A DNA stretch of 64,000 nt, from positions 186,001-250,000 of the forward strand of contig NZ_JAPEUL010000007.1 of the NCBI RefSeq assembly GCF_026113935.1, read 5' to 3'. Position 1 is the first letter of the stretch; the number at the start of each line of letters is the position of its first letter. This DNA is from Marinomonas rhodophyticola (GTDB lineage: Bacteria > Pseudomonadota > Gammaproteobacteria > Pseudomonadales > Marinomonadaceae). The notes below the pieces were generated by a model. It saw only the letters and a program-made list of their open reading frames with translations. It did no database searches and had not been told where the DNA came from. Shown here one piece after another: positions 10,297 to 19,779 of the stretch. The translations under genes were made by a program, and so were the position numbers.

Positions 10297-10316
10297 AAAA
10301 ATGCTCCTAAGTCAGG

Positions 10317-11126
10317 TTAGCGAAAAATGCGTCGAACGATGTTGGATAGAAACTCGCCAAACATGATTAGAGCGATAATGACGATTAAAATGGCCGCCAC
10401 AAAGTCATAATCAAAGCGCTGGAAGGCCGAGAATAAAGTTCCTCCTAATCCGCCCGCGCCGACAATGCCGACCATGGTGGAGTTACGCAAATTCGAGTCG
10501 AGCTGATAGGTTGAAAAGCCAATAAAACGCGCAAATACTTGTGGCATGACGGAAAATAAAATGATGCTGGTAAAACCGGCACCGGTCGCTCGAATGGCTT
10601 CCACCTGTTTGAGAGAAATCTCTTCAATCGCTTCAGCAAACAGTTTGGCAATAAAGCCAATTGACGCAACGACGAGGGTGAGAATGCCTGCTAGCGCGCC
10701 AAAGCCAACACTTTTGACGAACAAAATAGCAATGATAACGGGATGAAAAGTGCGACAAAGGGCAATCAAAGCCCGTACAGGCGTACTGATCCAGCTTGGC
10801 ATTAAATTACGTGCGGCAAATAATCCGAGGAATAATGAAATGAAAATGCCGCAAATACTTGAAATAATAGCAATTTCTAAACTTTCTATGAGGCCGCTTA
10901 AGAGTAGCGACCAACGACCAAAGTTGGGTGGCACCATGCGTGCTAATAATTCACTGGCGTGCCCTAAACCATCACTAATTCGCCCCAAGCTCAGATCCAT
11001 TGCATTGAAGGAGTAGATGACATAACAGATGACCAGTAGCCAAAGTGAGCTTACTAGCCAGTTATGCTTAAACGGATTTTCTCTGTCTATATTTACTTGT
11101 GAGTGAGTTGAGTTTACGCCAGCCAT
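10317..11126 (-). CDS. phnE: Phosphonate-type ABC transporter permease 1
   Basis: Inner-membrane permease of 269 residues, partner of the second PhnE. Its EAA loop reads [21 protein letters not shown], and the C-terminal family pattern is [24 protein letters not shown] near-perfect Shine-Dalgarno sequence (GGAGGTGA) precedes the ATG, inside the end of phnC, so the two genes overlap by 13 bases and are probably translationally coupled. The substrate is set by the PhnD binding protein. Confidence 0.93.
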   Translation of the reverse strand: MAGVNSTHSQVNIDRENPFKHNWLVSSLWLLVICYVIYSFNAMDLSLGRISDGLGHASELLARMVPPNFGRWSLLLSGLIESLEIAIISSICGIFISLFLGLFAARNLMPSWISTPVRALIALCRTFHPVIIAILFVKSVGFGALAGILTLVVASIGFIAKLFAEAIEEISLKQVEAIRATGAGFTSIILFSVMPQVFARFIGFSTYQLDSNLRNSTMVGIVGAGGLGGTLFSAFQRFDYDFVAAILIVIIALIMFGEFLSNIVRRIFR

Positions 11127-11899
11127 GATTCACCTCCATAGATTTGTTTTAGGTGCTCGTCAGTGATGCCTTCTGGTGGGCCATCGTACACTACCACGCC
11201 ATTACTCATACCTATCATGCGTTTCGCAAAGCGGCTAGCTAGCTTAACGTCGTGAATATTCACTAAAGCGGGAATATTTTTTTCTTGTGAAAAACGCTCT
11301 AACAATTCCATGATTTCGACTGCCGTTTTAGGATCAAGCGATGAGGTCGGTTCATCCGCAAGCAAGATACGAGGGTTTTGCATTACGGCTCGGGCAATAC
11401 CGACACGTTGACGTTGACCGCCAGATAAACTGTCAGCACGTTTACTCGCATGTTCGGTTAAACCAACGGCATCGAGTAATTCAAAGGCGGTATTGATATC
11501 TTGTTGGCTAAATTTGCGGCGCCACGCTTGCCATGCAGACATATAACCGAGCCTTCCAGTTAAGACGTTTTCAATCACAGTGAGGCGCTCAACAAGATTG
11601 TACTCTTGGAACACCATGCCAACTTGACGGCGTAGTTTGCGTAGCTGAGCACCTTTGGCTAAGCAAAGGTCGGCGTTATCAAACAAGATCTTTCCTTCCG
11701 TGGGATCAATTAATCGGTTGATACAACGTAATAGAGTACTTTTTCCTGTCCCAGACGGGCCGATAATGGCCACAATCCCAGGTTCCGTAATGTGAATATC
11801 TATGCCTTTTAAAATGGGGTTGCCAGGTGTGTATTCTTTTTTTAAGTTGAGAATTTCAAGGAAGTTTGAGTGCTCAGTAGAGCTTTGGGTGACAGACAT
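11114..11899 (-). CDS. phnC: Phosphonate-type ABC transporter ATP-binding protein
   Basis: Cytoplasmic ATPase of 261 residues that powers phosphonate-type import. It has a complete ABC set: Walker [10 protein letters not shown], the Q-loop region [11 protein letters not shown], the ABC signature [14 protein letters not shown], Walker [14 protein letters not shown] and an H-loop in VNIHDVKLA. The [20 protein letters not shown] stretch is typical of PhnC. It lies between phnD and the two phnE genes and overlaps the first of them. About 100 bases separate it from phnD, with no clear terminator, so one transcript is likely. Confidence 0.94.
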   Translation of the reverse strand: MSVTQSSTEHSNFLEILNLKKEYTPGNPILKGIDIHITEPGIVAIIGPSGTGKSTLLRCINRLIDPTEGKILFDNADLCLAKGAQLRKLRRQVGMVFQEYNLVERLTVIENVLTGRLGYMSAWQAWRRKFSQQDINTAFELLDAVGLTEHASKRADSLSGGQRQRVGIARAVMQNPRILLADEPTSSLDPKTAVEIMELLERFSQEKNIPALVNIHDVKLASRFAKRMIGMSNGVVVYDGPPEGITDEHLKQIYGGESWLA

Positions 11900-11997
11900 A
11901 ATCGTTTCCTACAGGCGAAGAGGGCTAACAACCTGATGCTTTAGGTTGTTAGCATGTATTAAGTGAATTTTTAATCGATTAAGCGAGTAGTCGCTGC

Positions 11998-13041
11998 TTA
12001 TTGGCTTTTGCTGGCAGCTTCTTTGGCGCGTTTGTCGGCAGCGGCTTTAGCGGCATCGGCTTCCGCCAGCTGCTTAAGTCCTGTTTTGGTATAGGCGGTA
12101 CCAGAAGAGTGGGCAATATCGCGGATGACCTGCCAATCTTCTTTATAAGTAATTGGGAAGAAGCGATCAGCGCCACCAAAGGTTTTTTGCATTTCAGCGG
12201 GGAAGCGGAAGGTGAAAAAGGCGTGTTTAATTTTTTCAACCAGTTCTGGGTTCAAATCGTAAGCATACCCAAACGAAGAGGTTGGAAAACGGGGGCTGGT
12301 ATAAATAATACGGAAGTCCTCTTCATTGATACGTTTGGCATCAATCATACGTTTTAGAACGTCAGAAGCAACCGGAGCGGCATCGTAATCGCCTGACAAT
12401 ACGCCCATAACAGACTGGTCGTGTTTGCCTGAGTATTTGACTTCATAGTCTTGATCTGGTGTCAGCCCTAGCGCTGGAAAGATCGCTCGTGGAGCAAGGT
12501 TTCCCGAGTTTGACGATGCCGATGTATGGGCAACGACCTTGCCTTTTAAATCCGCCATTTTCATGATGCTACTGTCTTTGCGGACAATAGTGACTAGGTT
12601 GTAGCCTTGAAAGGCTTCCTCGGTGCCTTTTACGGCAATAGGAACAAGACCGCCTAAATTAACCGCGTAACCTGTTGGACCTGTTGAGAAACCTGCAATG
12701 TGTAAACGACCTGAGCGCAAAGCTTCCACTTCGGCCGCATTGGAGTGAACCGTGTAATACACGACTTTTTTACCCGTCACTTCACTAAGGTATTTTTGGA
12801 AGTCACTGAATGCGTCTTTGTAAACTGCAGGATCTTCTACCGGCGTGTAGGTAAACACTAAAGTACTAGGATCGCGCCATTGGCTTTGATCTTTTGGAAG
12901 ATCAGCGACGAGGTCGTAGTTTTCATCACAGAACTTATCATCCAGTACGCCACGATAGCTGCAATCATCGGCTAAAGCGACACTGCTTCCTATCAAGAGT
13001 GAGCTAGAGAGCATTAAACCAGTCAGTAATTTAATAGACAT
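11998..13041 (-). CDS. phnD: Phosphonate-type ABC transporter periplasmic binding protein
   Basis: Periplasmic solute-binding protein of 347 residues that selects the substrate, probably a phosphonate, phosphite or similar oxyanion. ATG 13041 is chosen because GAGGAAAA precedes it and it gives a clean signal peptide, MSIKLLTGLMLSSSLLIGSSVALA, before DDCSYRG. A longer open frame reaching 13200 would cross the sigma-54 promoter and bury this signal. Family features are TYTPVEDPAVYKDAF, TVHSNAAEVEALRSGRLHIAGFSTG and the anion-binding turn AHTSASSNSGNLAPR. The C-terminus is an unusual Ala/Lys-rich tail (AEADAAKAAADKRAKEAASK). It is the first gene of the operon and lies behind a sigma-54 promoter. 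Exact substrate unknown. Confidence 0.92.
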   Translation of the reverse strand: MSIKLLTGLMLSSSLLIGSSVALADDCSYRGVLDDKFCDENYDLVADLPKDQSQWRDPSTLVFTYTPVEDPAVYKDAFSDFQKYLSEVTGKKVVYYTVHSNAAEVEALRSGRLHIAGFSTGPTGYAVNLGGLVPIAVKGTEEAFQGYNLVTIVRKDSSIMKMADLKGKVVAHTSASSNSGNLAPRAIFPALGLTPDQDYEVKYSGKHDQSVMGVLSGDYDAAPVASDVLKRMIDAKRINEEDFRIIYTSPRFPTSSFGYAYDLNPELVEKIKHAFFTFRFPAEMQKTFGGADRFFPITYKEDWQVIRDIAHSSGTAYTKTGLKQLAEADAAKAAADKRAKEAASKSQ

Positions 13042-13159
13042 TATTGTTTTCCTCGAGATGTATTTTTTATTGTTATCACCGGTCGGGAGGTTCCGTTGTC
13101 GGAGATGAGTCAATCCTGTGGGTTCACTGGATTGACTGCCTTGTCGGCGCATAAAATAT

Positions 13160-13175
13160 AGCAAGGCTGGTGCCA
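13160..13175 (-). promoter_or_regulatory. Sigma-54 (RpoN) promoter of the phnDCEE operon
   Basis: Read on the minus strand, the sequence is TGGCACC AGCC TTGCT, an almost perfect match to the -24/-12 consensus TGGCACG-N4-TTGCW with the GG and GC at correct spacing. It lies about 120 bases upstream of phnD. The gene on its far side encodes an NtrC-class activator with a GAFTGA motif, which sigma-54 promoters require. Transcription should start near 13148. Confidence 0.85.
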
Positions 13176-13239
13176 ATAGTGAAAAAACTATATAAAACAT
13201 AGGGTTGTGTGTTTATTAGGCTTATATTTTTTAGGTGTT

Positions 13240-13255
13240 GGGACTTTAGAGTCTC
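13240..13255 (-). promoter_or_regulatory. Candidate upstream activator site for the phn operon
   Basis: GAGACT-CTAA-AGTCCC (minus strand) is an inverted repeat with one mismatch, about 65-80 bases upstream of the -24 box, a suitable distance for binding of the adjacent activator. It also falls right after the activator stop codon. This is a position-based guess. Confidence 0.3.
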
Positions 13256-13274
13256 ATTGGAAATAAAAAATGGG

Positions 13275-14642
13275 TCATTCTTGTCCTTCATCTTCGAACG
13301 CTTTAAAGTGTTGTTTATCTAATTGGTGTTTTTTCATTTTGCGATACAGTGTCTTGCGTGACATATCCAACAGTTCGGCCGCTTCGTTTAATTGGCCGTT
13401 TGTGACTCTTAGTCCTTCTTCGATAATGTGGCGTTCAAATTGCTCCATGCGTTCTTCGTAACTGCCGTTACTATCGTCTTCGCGTTTAATGGAGGCGAGG
13501 GAGGTTTCACTGATACCGAGCACAAAACGATCGGCGGCATTTTTTAGTTCACGTACATTGCCTGGCCACGGGTGTTGAATTAAGTATTCTAAGTACGCAG
13601 ATGTGATCAGAGGTAGAGGGCGAGAAAAATGCTCGGCGGCTTTGTGGGCGTAATGATGGAAAAGGGGAAGGATGTCTTCAGGACGATCTCTGAGAGGTGG
13701 AATGGTGAGACTGGCAACGTTAAGGCGGTAAAACAGGTCTTTACGGAATTTTCCCTCTTCGCCTAATTGGGCAAGGTTGTCCTTACTGGCAGCGATGACG
13801 GTCAGCTCAACGGGAATGGGCAGGGTACTACCAACGCGTTCAATCGTGCGTTCTTGTAACACTCTTAATAATTTTATCTGTGCGGGTAGTGGCATGGTTT
13901 CTATTTCATCAAGAAACAAGGTGCCCCCATTGGCGGCTTCTATTTTGCCAATGTGACGTTTATTAGCGCCTGTGAAGGCACCAGCTTCGTGACCAAATAG
14001 CTCGCTTTCAATCAGGCTTTCGCTGATGCCACCACAGTTGATGGCAATGAATCGGCCTTTGTTTCTAAGACTAAATTGATGCAAAGCTCGGGCAACGACG
14101 TCTTTACCACAGCCCGTTTCACCGTAAATAATGGTGTCGATATTGGCTTGAGCCAAAGAAGATATATGTTGACGAATGCTCTTGATGGCCGCTGATTCTC
14201 CAATAATGAGGGCTTCTAAGCCTGTTTGTTGGGCAATATTTTGCTTTAGTTTCCGGTTTTCTAATACTAACTGCCTTTTCTCCACTGCGCGCTGCAGTTG
14301 GTTGATCAGTAGTGCAGGTTGCAGTGGTTTTTCGAGAAAATCGTAAGCACCTTCTTTCATGGCTTCTATCGCCATCGGAATATCCCCATGACCACTCATC
14401 AGGATAACGGGCAGCTCGCTGTCCAGCGTTTGAATACGAGCCAGAAGACTTAAGCCATCCATTTTAGGCATTCTTACATCACTTAAAATGACAGCGGCCG
14501 TCTGATGATTTAACGTGGAAATGGCTTTGTCGGCGCTTAAATAACTGCTGATCTGGAAACCTTCTAGCTCAAGCATTTCGGTTAGTGCTTCGATAATGGC
14601 TTGATCGTCGTCGATAATGATAACTTTGTTTGTGTTGTTCAT
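13275..14642 (-). CDS. Sigma-54-dependent response regulator (NtrC/DctD class)
   Basis: A cytoplasmic activator of 455 residues with three domains in order. The receiver (about 1-120) has a phospho-acceptor Asp in VILSDVRMPKMDG. The AAA+ domain (about 145-385) has Walker A GETGCGKD, the sigma-54 contact loop GAFTGA and Walker B GGTLFLDEIE. The Fis-type HTH is at the end (GQLNEAAELLDMSRKTLYRKM). Its start directly follows the stop of the sensor kinase gene, so they form one operon. The next gene downstream, phnD, has a sigma-54 promoter, so this regulator probably activates phosphonate uptake. DctD homologues usually control C4-dicarboxylate uptake, but no dct genes are here. Confidence 0.9.
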   Translation of the reverse strand: MNNTNKVIIIDDDQAIIEALTEMLELEGFQISSYLSADKAISTLNHQTAAVILSDVRMPKMDGLSLLARIQTLDSELPVILMSGHGDIPMAIEAMKEGAYDFLEKPLQPALLINQLQRAVEKRQLVLENRKLKQNIAQQTGLEALIIGESAAIKSIRQHISSLAQANIDTIIYGETGCGKDVVARALHQFSLRNKGRFIAINCGGISESLIESELFGHEAGAFTGANKRHIGKIEAANGGTLFLDEIETMPLPAQIKLLRVLQERTIERVGSTLPIPVELTVIAASKDNLAQLGEEGKFRKDLFYRLNVASLTIPPLRDRPEDILPLFHHYAHKAAEHFSRPLPLITSAYLEYLIQHPWPGNVRELKNAADRFVLGISETSLASIKREDDSNGSYEERMEQFERHIIEEGLRVTNGQLNEAAELLDMSRKTLYRKMKKHQLDKQHFKAFEDEGQE

Positions 14643-16534
14643 TTATTTCTCTGCCTTGTTTAATACTAAGGTAAAGCAGCTGCCTTTTTCGGGAGCGGAT
14701 ACCACTTTAATTTGACCACCAAAATCTTGCACTATGTTATAGCTGATGGATAAGCCTAGTCCGAGGCCTTGCCCTACGTCTTTTTGGGTAAAAAACGGAT
14801 CGAATATTTGCTCAATTTTGTCTGCTTCTATGCCTATGCCCGTATCACTCACCTCGACCATGACTCTATCGTTGAGTTCGTACACCGCAATGTTTAATTG
14901 TTTGACCGATGCGCTAGACAAGGCATCAACGGCATTGCTAATAAGATTAACCATTACTTGCTCAAGACGAATTGGTTCGGCTAATACGTGCAGCGACAGT
15001 TTGCTTGGCTGATAATTGAGTATGCTGTTTTGCTCATCAATCTGGCTAGACATCAATTCGATAGCATCTTCTATGACGGTTGCCAAACAGACAGGAGTGA
15101 GTTCTGTGCCCGCAACGCGTGCAAACGCTTTAAGGTGTTTGGTGATGCGGGTGATCTTGGTGAGTAGTTGGCCAATTTTATCAAGGCTATTTTGTGCTTT
15201 ATCCAATTGGTTTTTTTCTATGTGACGCCCCGCCGTATGAAGGTGGCTTGCGATGGCGGTTAAGGGTTGGTTTATTTCATGGGTAATGCCCACACCAAGT
15301 TGGCCTAGTGCAGCGAGTTTTCCAGCTTGTACCAGTTCATTTTGGGTCGCCTTTAATTGTGCTTCGGCGGCCACTCGCTCTTCGATTTCGGCGGCGAGCC
15401 TTTGATTAGTTCGTTCAACCTCAATGGCCGTTTGTTGAAAGTATTGCAGATCCCTAGCCATACTAGACACTTCATCATTACCAGCTATACGGATTTGTGT
15501 GTCTAGCTGTGAGCTGGCAATAGCACGCATGTTTTTCTGTAATTCTACAATGCGTTGTAGCACATTGCGCCGGACATAAAACCAAGAGATGGCACAGGCA
15601 ATGCTCAAGCTAATAAGAGACAACAGTAAAATATTACGAATACTGCTGTTGATGGATTTAATGGCACCTTCTAAAGAACCACGAATACTGGTGTTGGTAT
15701 AATTAGTATATTGGTTGATTTGGGCGGCCAATTGTTGAATATGTCGTTGACTGTTTTCAAGTAAAAAGCTTTGTTGATACAGTAAATCCAATTCTTCGTT
15801 TTTGAGTTGAAAAAGTTCGCCTTGCCGAGAGCCTCATGTTTAAAAGCGCTAGTAAGTTTTGCGCTAAAGGCGGTGAGACTTGTGGCAGTAATGTCAGATA
15901 TTGAGCGATTTCCCCCCAGCTTTTCCAGCCGTAAAAAGGTGTAATCAAGTTCGTTGAATGACGCATCGTTGCTGATTTTTTCCATTAAACCTGAGAAGTA
16001 ATGAAGTCGATGAATGACTTGTTCTAACTCGGCACTGCGTTCTAGCTGATTCAGTTGCTGAATTAGGGCTTCAAACAAAGGAAAGATAAGTAAAGACGAT
16101 TGTGCTAATTCGCGTCTTATGACTTCGCGACGTTCAACGCTTTGGTTTAGTAACGTGAGGCTGTTTTGGATCTGGGTGATGAGTTCCAAAAAGTATCGAT
16201 TGTAATCCGGTAAGTTGCGCATTAAAGCATCCATCTCACTAATAGCAAGACTGAGTGCTGCCATGGTTTGCTCTCTAGATATGGCGGCATCGCTAGTGAC
16301 CAGAAGTGGCGCCGTTGCGACAATGAGACGACTTTTATCGTTTAGTCTAGCGGCGGCATCTAGGCCCGGAATGTCTTGGTATTTCAGTAGTAAAAGACGA
16401 TCACTTAGTTGCAAATAGGTATTGGTTGACAAGCCACTTGCGACAATTGTAATAGAGGAAATCAGCACAAAGGCGAGAAAAAGCCGACCACCAATGCCGA
16501 TATTGCGAAGCCAAAGTAATGTGGGAATACCCAT
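14643..16534 (-). CDS. DctB-like membrane sensor histidine kinase, frameshifted
   Basis: Partner of the adjacent response regulator. The N-terminus has a transmembrane helix (LFLAFVLISSITIVASG), then a long, mostly helical periplasmic sensor of about 270 residues, a second helix (ILLLSLISLSIACAISWFYV) and a HAMP region. A short coiled coil follows, then HisKA with the phospho-acceptor His in QLGVGITHEINQPLTAI, and HATPase motifs NLISNAVDAL, DTGIGI and GQGLGLGLSI. The frame breaks near 15817-15822, where one base is missing; the protein resumes at ELFQLKNEELDLLYQQ. The rejoined protein is about 629 residues. The HisKA flank GKLAALGQLGVGITHEINQ is DctB-like, while the helical periplasmic part recalls TorS-type sensors. 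The signal is unknown. Confidence 0.85.
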
Positions 16535-16753
16535 TAGTCACTTGTCCTGTTATTTTTATAATTGGATGACACGTTCGTACGATTCTTGTGTCGGTTAGTA
16601 CAATGAAAAATTAATGCCAACTTTTAGCCCGTGTACTCAGGGGGATTGAGTGATACTGAGGACAATAATGTCCCATTTAAAGTATTTGGGAATTAATCTC
16701 ATCGGAATATATCATGATACTGATGATTGGGAATGAGCTGTTTTGGAAATGAT

Positions 16754-17445
16754 ATGATTTTGACTTTGGCATACAGTGAAAAAGCGTTTGCGATTGAAAA
16801 TAGTCTGGATGAAACGGAGAGGCAGCGTGCTGCTTCATTTCGTTTTGCGTATTTACGTGATGCTTATGTGTTTGCCCATGCCTTTAAACGTCGCGTTTTG
16901 AGTTATTATTTTCCACTCAAAAAAACATCAGAGTGGTCCTTTTATCGAACGTCGTCTGGTAAGCCTTTTATACAAGAAAATATTGCCTTTAATTTGAGTC
17001 ACAGCGCGGAGTCGGTGGCAGTAGCGTTGGCTCAGTCTAGCGATGAATGCGCTATCGGGGTGGACGTAGAATGTTACAAAGATATGGATGATCTTGAGAG
17101 CATGATTGATATGGTATGTCATCTGGATGAGAAAAGTCTGCTGGAGGTATGTGCAGACAGGCAAGCGAGTTTTTTTGCCTTTGGACAGCCAAAGAAGCGT
17201 TATTAAAAGCCAATGGCAGCGGCTTAGTTGATAATTTGAGTCAGATTAACTGTGCCCCGAGTTTGCTGAATAGGGAGCCGTATGGCTTGCCTTGGCAAGG
17301 TGATCAATATCGCTTGCAAAGCTTTCATTTTCCTTGGGGGGTGATTTCTCTTGCCTGGCGAGAAAGGCTCAGTGTGTCTGATATTCAACTGGTTGATTGG
17401 ACATCTGGAGCGCCTATTACTGAAGTGAATGGAATGAAAAATTAA
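16754..17445 (+). CDS. 4'-phosphopantetheinyl transferase (Sfp type), frameshifted
   Basis: An enzyme that moves phosphopantetheine from coenzyme A to carrier proteins. Diagnostic motifs are FNLSHSAESVAVAL, the Mg-binding IGVDVE, and FCLWTAKEALLKANGSGL. One T is missing from the T run at 17170-17176; with eight T the protein reads DRQASFFCLWTAKEA without a break. Rejoined length is about 230 residues, typical of Sfp/EntD enzymes. ATG 16754 is favoured because GGAA lies about 6 bases before it; in-frame alternatives are ATG 16733 and TTG 16727. No NRPS, PKS or PUFA synthase gene is nearby, so the target carrier protein is elsewhere. Confidence 0.82.
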
Positions 17446-17681
17446 CAAATTGTCATATTAGTTCTCGTTAATGGCGACGGCTAAGTATCTTGCTTTAAGC
17501 ATGTGTGGTTTAAATAGTCATGAATTCCATCGTCATTGATTGTTTATAACTTCGAGATCAGCGAAAATAGCGCCAAACGTAATCACGATTAACATGACGG
17601 GGTTGGCAAGCGCTGATTATGCTGTGCTGGTCTTTAAGAAGATGAGAGCAACGCCCGCGTATAACCTAAAAGAATTTTTTA

Positions 17682-19268
17682 ATGGCAAACCAGAATTTTC
17701 TCAACGAAGTAAACGAACGAAGAACTTTTGCGATCATATCGCACCCTGACGCCGGTAAAACCACCATAACGGAAAAGCTTTTGTTGCTTGGTCAGCTTAT
17801 TCAAACGGCGGGTTCGGTAAAAGGCCGTAAAGGCGACAAACATGCGACATCTGACTGGATGGCGATGGAGAAGCAGCGCGGTATCTCTATTACCTCTTCT
17901 GTGATGCAGTTCCCATATAAAGACCGTATCGTCAATTTACTTGATACGCCTGGGCACGAAGATTTCTCTGAGGATACCTATCGTACGCTTACCGCGGTTG
18001 ACTCGGTCTTGATGATTATCGACGGCGCAAAAGGGGTAGAGGATCGCACTATCAAATTGATGGACGTTTGTCGTCTTCGCGATACGCCTATTCTGACTTT
18101 CATCAACAAGATGGACCGAGATATTCGTGATCCGATTGAGCTGTTAGACGAAGTGGAAGATGTTCTAAAAATTGCCGCCGCCCCTATTACTTGGCCGATC
18201 GGTATGAGCGATTTTTTCAAAGGGGTTTATAACCTTTACACTGACACGATTCATGTATTTGTACGTGGTCGTGGTCATACGCTGATGGATGATATTCGCA
18301 TCGAAGGGCTGCAATCGGATGAAGCCAAGGCTTTGTTGGGGGATGATTGGGAAGCGTATGTAGATGAGATCGAACTGGTGCGTGGTGCAAGCCATGAATT
18401 TGATCATGCAGCTTATTTAGCGGGTGAGTTAACACCTGTTTTCTTCGGTACAGCTTTATCTAACTTCGGTGTTCGTGAAATGTTGGATGGGTTTGTTGAG
18501 TGGGCGCCTTCACCAATTGATCGTGAGACCAACAGCCGAAAAGTATCGGCTACGGAAGAGAAGTTTTCAGGGTTTATTTTTAAAATTCAAGCCAACATGG
18601 ATCCGAAGCACCGTGACCGTATTGCGTTCATGCGAGTGTGTTCTGGAACCTATAGTCGCGGTATGAAGATGCGTCATTGCCGTATCGGTAAAGACATTAA
18701 AGTGACGGACGCGGTGTCTTTTACTGCGGGTGATCGTGAAGGGGTTGAAGAGGCCTTTTCTGGTGATATCATTGGTTTGCATAACCATGGCACGATTCAA
18801 ATTGGCGATACTTTTACGGAAGGCGAAGACTTAAAATTCACCGGGATTCCCCATTTTGCGCCTGAACTTTTCCGTCGAGTCCGTTTAAAAGACCCTATGA
18901 AAATGAAAGCCTTGCAAAAAGGCCTTCAGCAGCTTTCTGAAGAAGGGTCGACTCAGTTGTTTATGCCACAACGTAATAACGAATTAATCGTGGGGGCCGT
19001 GGGGCAGTTACAATACGAAGTAGTGGCCTACCGCTTGCAGGATGAGTACAAAGTAGAATGTATTTATGAGGCGGTCAACGTTAACACCGCGCGCTGGGTA
19101 GATTGCGACGACGCTAAGAAATTTGAAGAGTTTAAAAATAAGTGTCGTGATTATCTGGCTGTTGATGGCGGTGGGCATTTGACTTACCTGGCTCCAACGC
19201 GAGTAAATTTAATGATGGCAGAAGAAAAGTGGCCTCAGGTTCGTTTCCGTTCAACTCGAGAACATTGA
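17682..19268 (+). CDS. prfC: Peptide chain release factor 3
   Basis: A translational GTPase of 528 residues that recycles RF1/RF2 from the ribosome after termination. It has P-loop [16 protein letters not shown] (G1), the G2 region [24 protein letters not shown] (G3) and FINKMDRD (G4). EF-G-like domains II and III follow. Length is the usual 527-529. ATG 17682 agrees with other RF3 proteins ([27 protein letters not shown]). The ribosome binding site is weak (AAAAGAA). About 70 bases separate it from erpA. Confidence 0.97.
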   Translation: MANQNFLNEVNERRTFAIISHPDAGKTTITEKLLLLGQLIQTAGSVKGRKGDKHATSDWMAMEKQRGISITSSVMQFPYKDRIVNLLDTPGHEDFSEDTYRTLTAVDSVLMIIDGAKGVEDRTIKLMDVCRLRDTPILTFINKMDRDIRDPIELLDEVEDVLKIAAAPITWPIGMSDFFKGVYNLYTDTIHVFVRGRGHTLMDDIRIEGLQSDEAKALLGDDWEAYVDEIELVRGASHEFDHAAYLAGELTPVFFGTALSNFGVREMLDGFVEWAPSPIDRETNSRKVSATEEKFSGFIFKIQANMDPKHRDRIAFMRVCSGTYSRGMKMRHCRIGKDIKVTDAVSFTAGDREGVEEAFSGDIIGLHNHGTIQIGDTFTEGEDLKFTGIPHFAPELFRRVRLKDPMKMKALQKGLQQLSEEGSTQLFMPQRNNELIVGAVGQLQYEVVAYRLQDEYKVECIYEAVNVNTARWVDCDDAKKFEEFKNKCRDYLAVDGGGHLTYLAPTRVNLMMAEEKWPQVRFRSTREH

Positions 19269-19338
19269 TCAATACTTGACTAAATTACTAGGTTAAGCGG
19301 ATAATCTGATCATCGGTAATTGTTATAGTGGTGTCAAA

Positions 19339-19686
19339 ATGAGCATGGTTGAATCGATTGATCCTATCGAATTTACAGACGCAGCGGCTGCAAAGCTGCA
19401 ATCTTTGATCGAAGAAGAAGAGAATGATCGGCTCATGTTACGTGTTTATGTGACGGGTGGCGGTTGTTCAGGCTTTCAGTATGGTTTTACGTTTGATGAA
19501 GAGCATCAAGAAGACGATACAGAAGTGAAGCGTAACGGTGTGACTTTGGTCGTTGATCCGTTGAGTTTTCAATATCTTGTTGGATCAGAAGTAGATTACA
19601 AAGAGAATTTAGAAGGCTCACGCTTTGTCGTGCAAAATCCTAACGCGACGTCCACTTGCGGTTGCGGAGCCAGCTTTAGTATTTAG
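19339..19686 (+). CDS. erpA: Iron-sulfur cluster insertion protein ErpA
   Basis: An A-type Fe-S carrier of 115 residues that hands clusters to apo-enzymes such as those of isoprenoid synthesis. The three cluster-binding cysteines are present: [11 protein letters not shown] in the middle and STCGCGASF at the C-terminus. The start [20 protein letters not shown] is typical. A strong terminator follows 40 bases after the stop. Confidence 0.96.
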   Translation: MSMVESIDPIEFTDAAAAKLQSLIEEEENDRLMLRVYVTGGGCSGFQYGFTFDEEHQEDDTEVKRNGVTLVVDPLSFQYLVGSEVDYKENLEGSRFVVQNPNATSTCGCGASFSI

Positions 19687-19725
19687 CTTTAATCGGCCAC
19701 ACACAGACTAAAGATGAAAAATACA

Positions 19726-19757
19726 CCCTTTATGCCTAGCCGTATAAAGGGTTTTTT
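19726..19757 (+). terminator. Rho-independent terminator after erpA
   Basis: CCCTTTAT (19726-19733) pairs with ATAAAGGG (19744-19751) followed by six T. It separates erpA from the convergent kinase gene. Confidence 0.88.
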
Positions 19758-19779
19758 ATTGTTGTTTTGTGATGTTGTG

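Noticed and set aside
13042-13200. N-terminal extension of PhnD upstream to 13200
   Set aside because: The extension has no ribosome site, buries the signal peptide and runs across the sigma-54 promoter; ATG 13041 has both a ribosome site and a clean signal.
9499-16534. A DctB/DctD C4-dicarboxylate system
   Set aside because: The kinase and regulator belong to that broad class, but no dctA or dctPQM gene is present and the sigma-54 promoter faces phnD.
16535-16753. A second sigma-54 promoter upstream of the sensor kinase (TGGCAT...TTTCA on the minus strand)
   Set aside because: The -12 element lacks the essential GC, so it does not meet the consensus.
17540-17749. Short open frame overlapping the start of prfC in another frame
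   Set aside because: It overlaps the well-supported RF3 start and has no homologous features.
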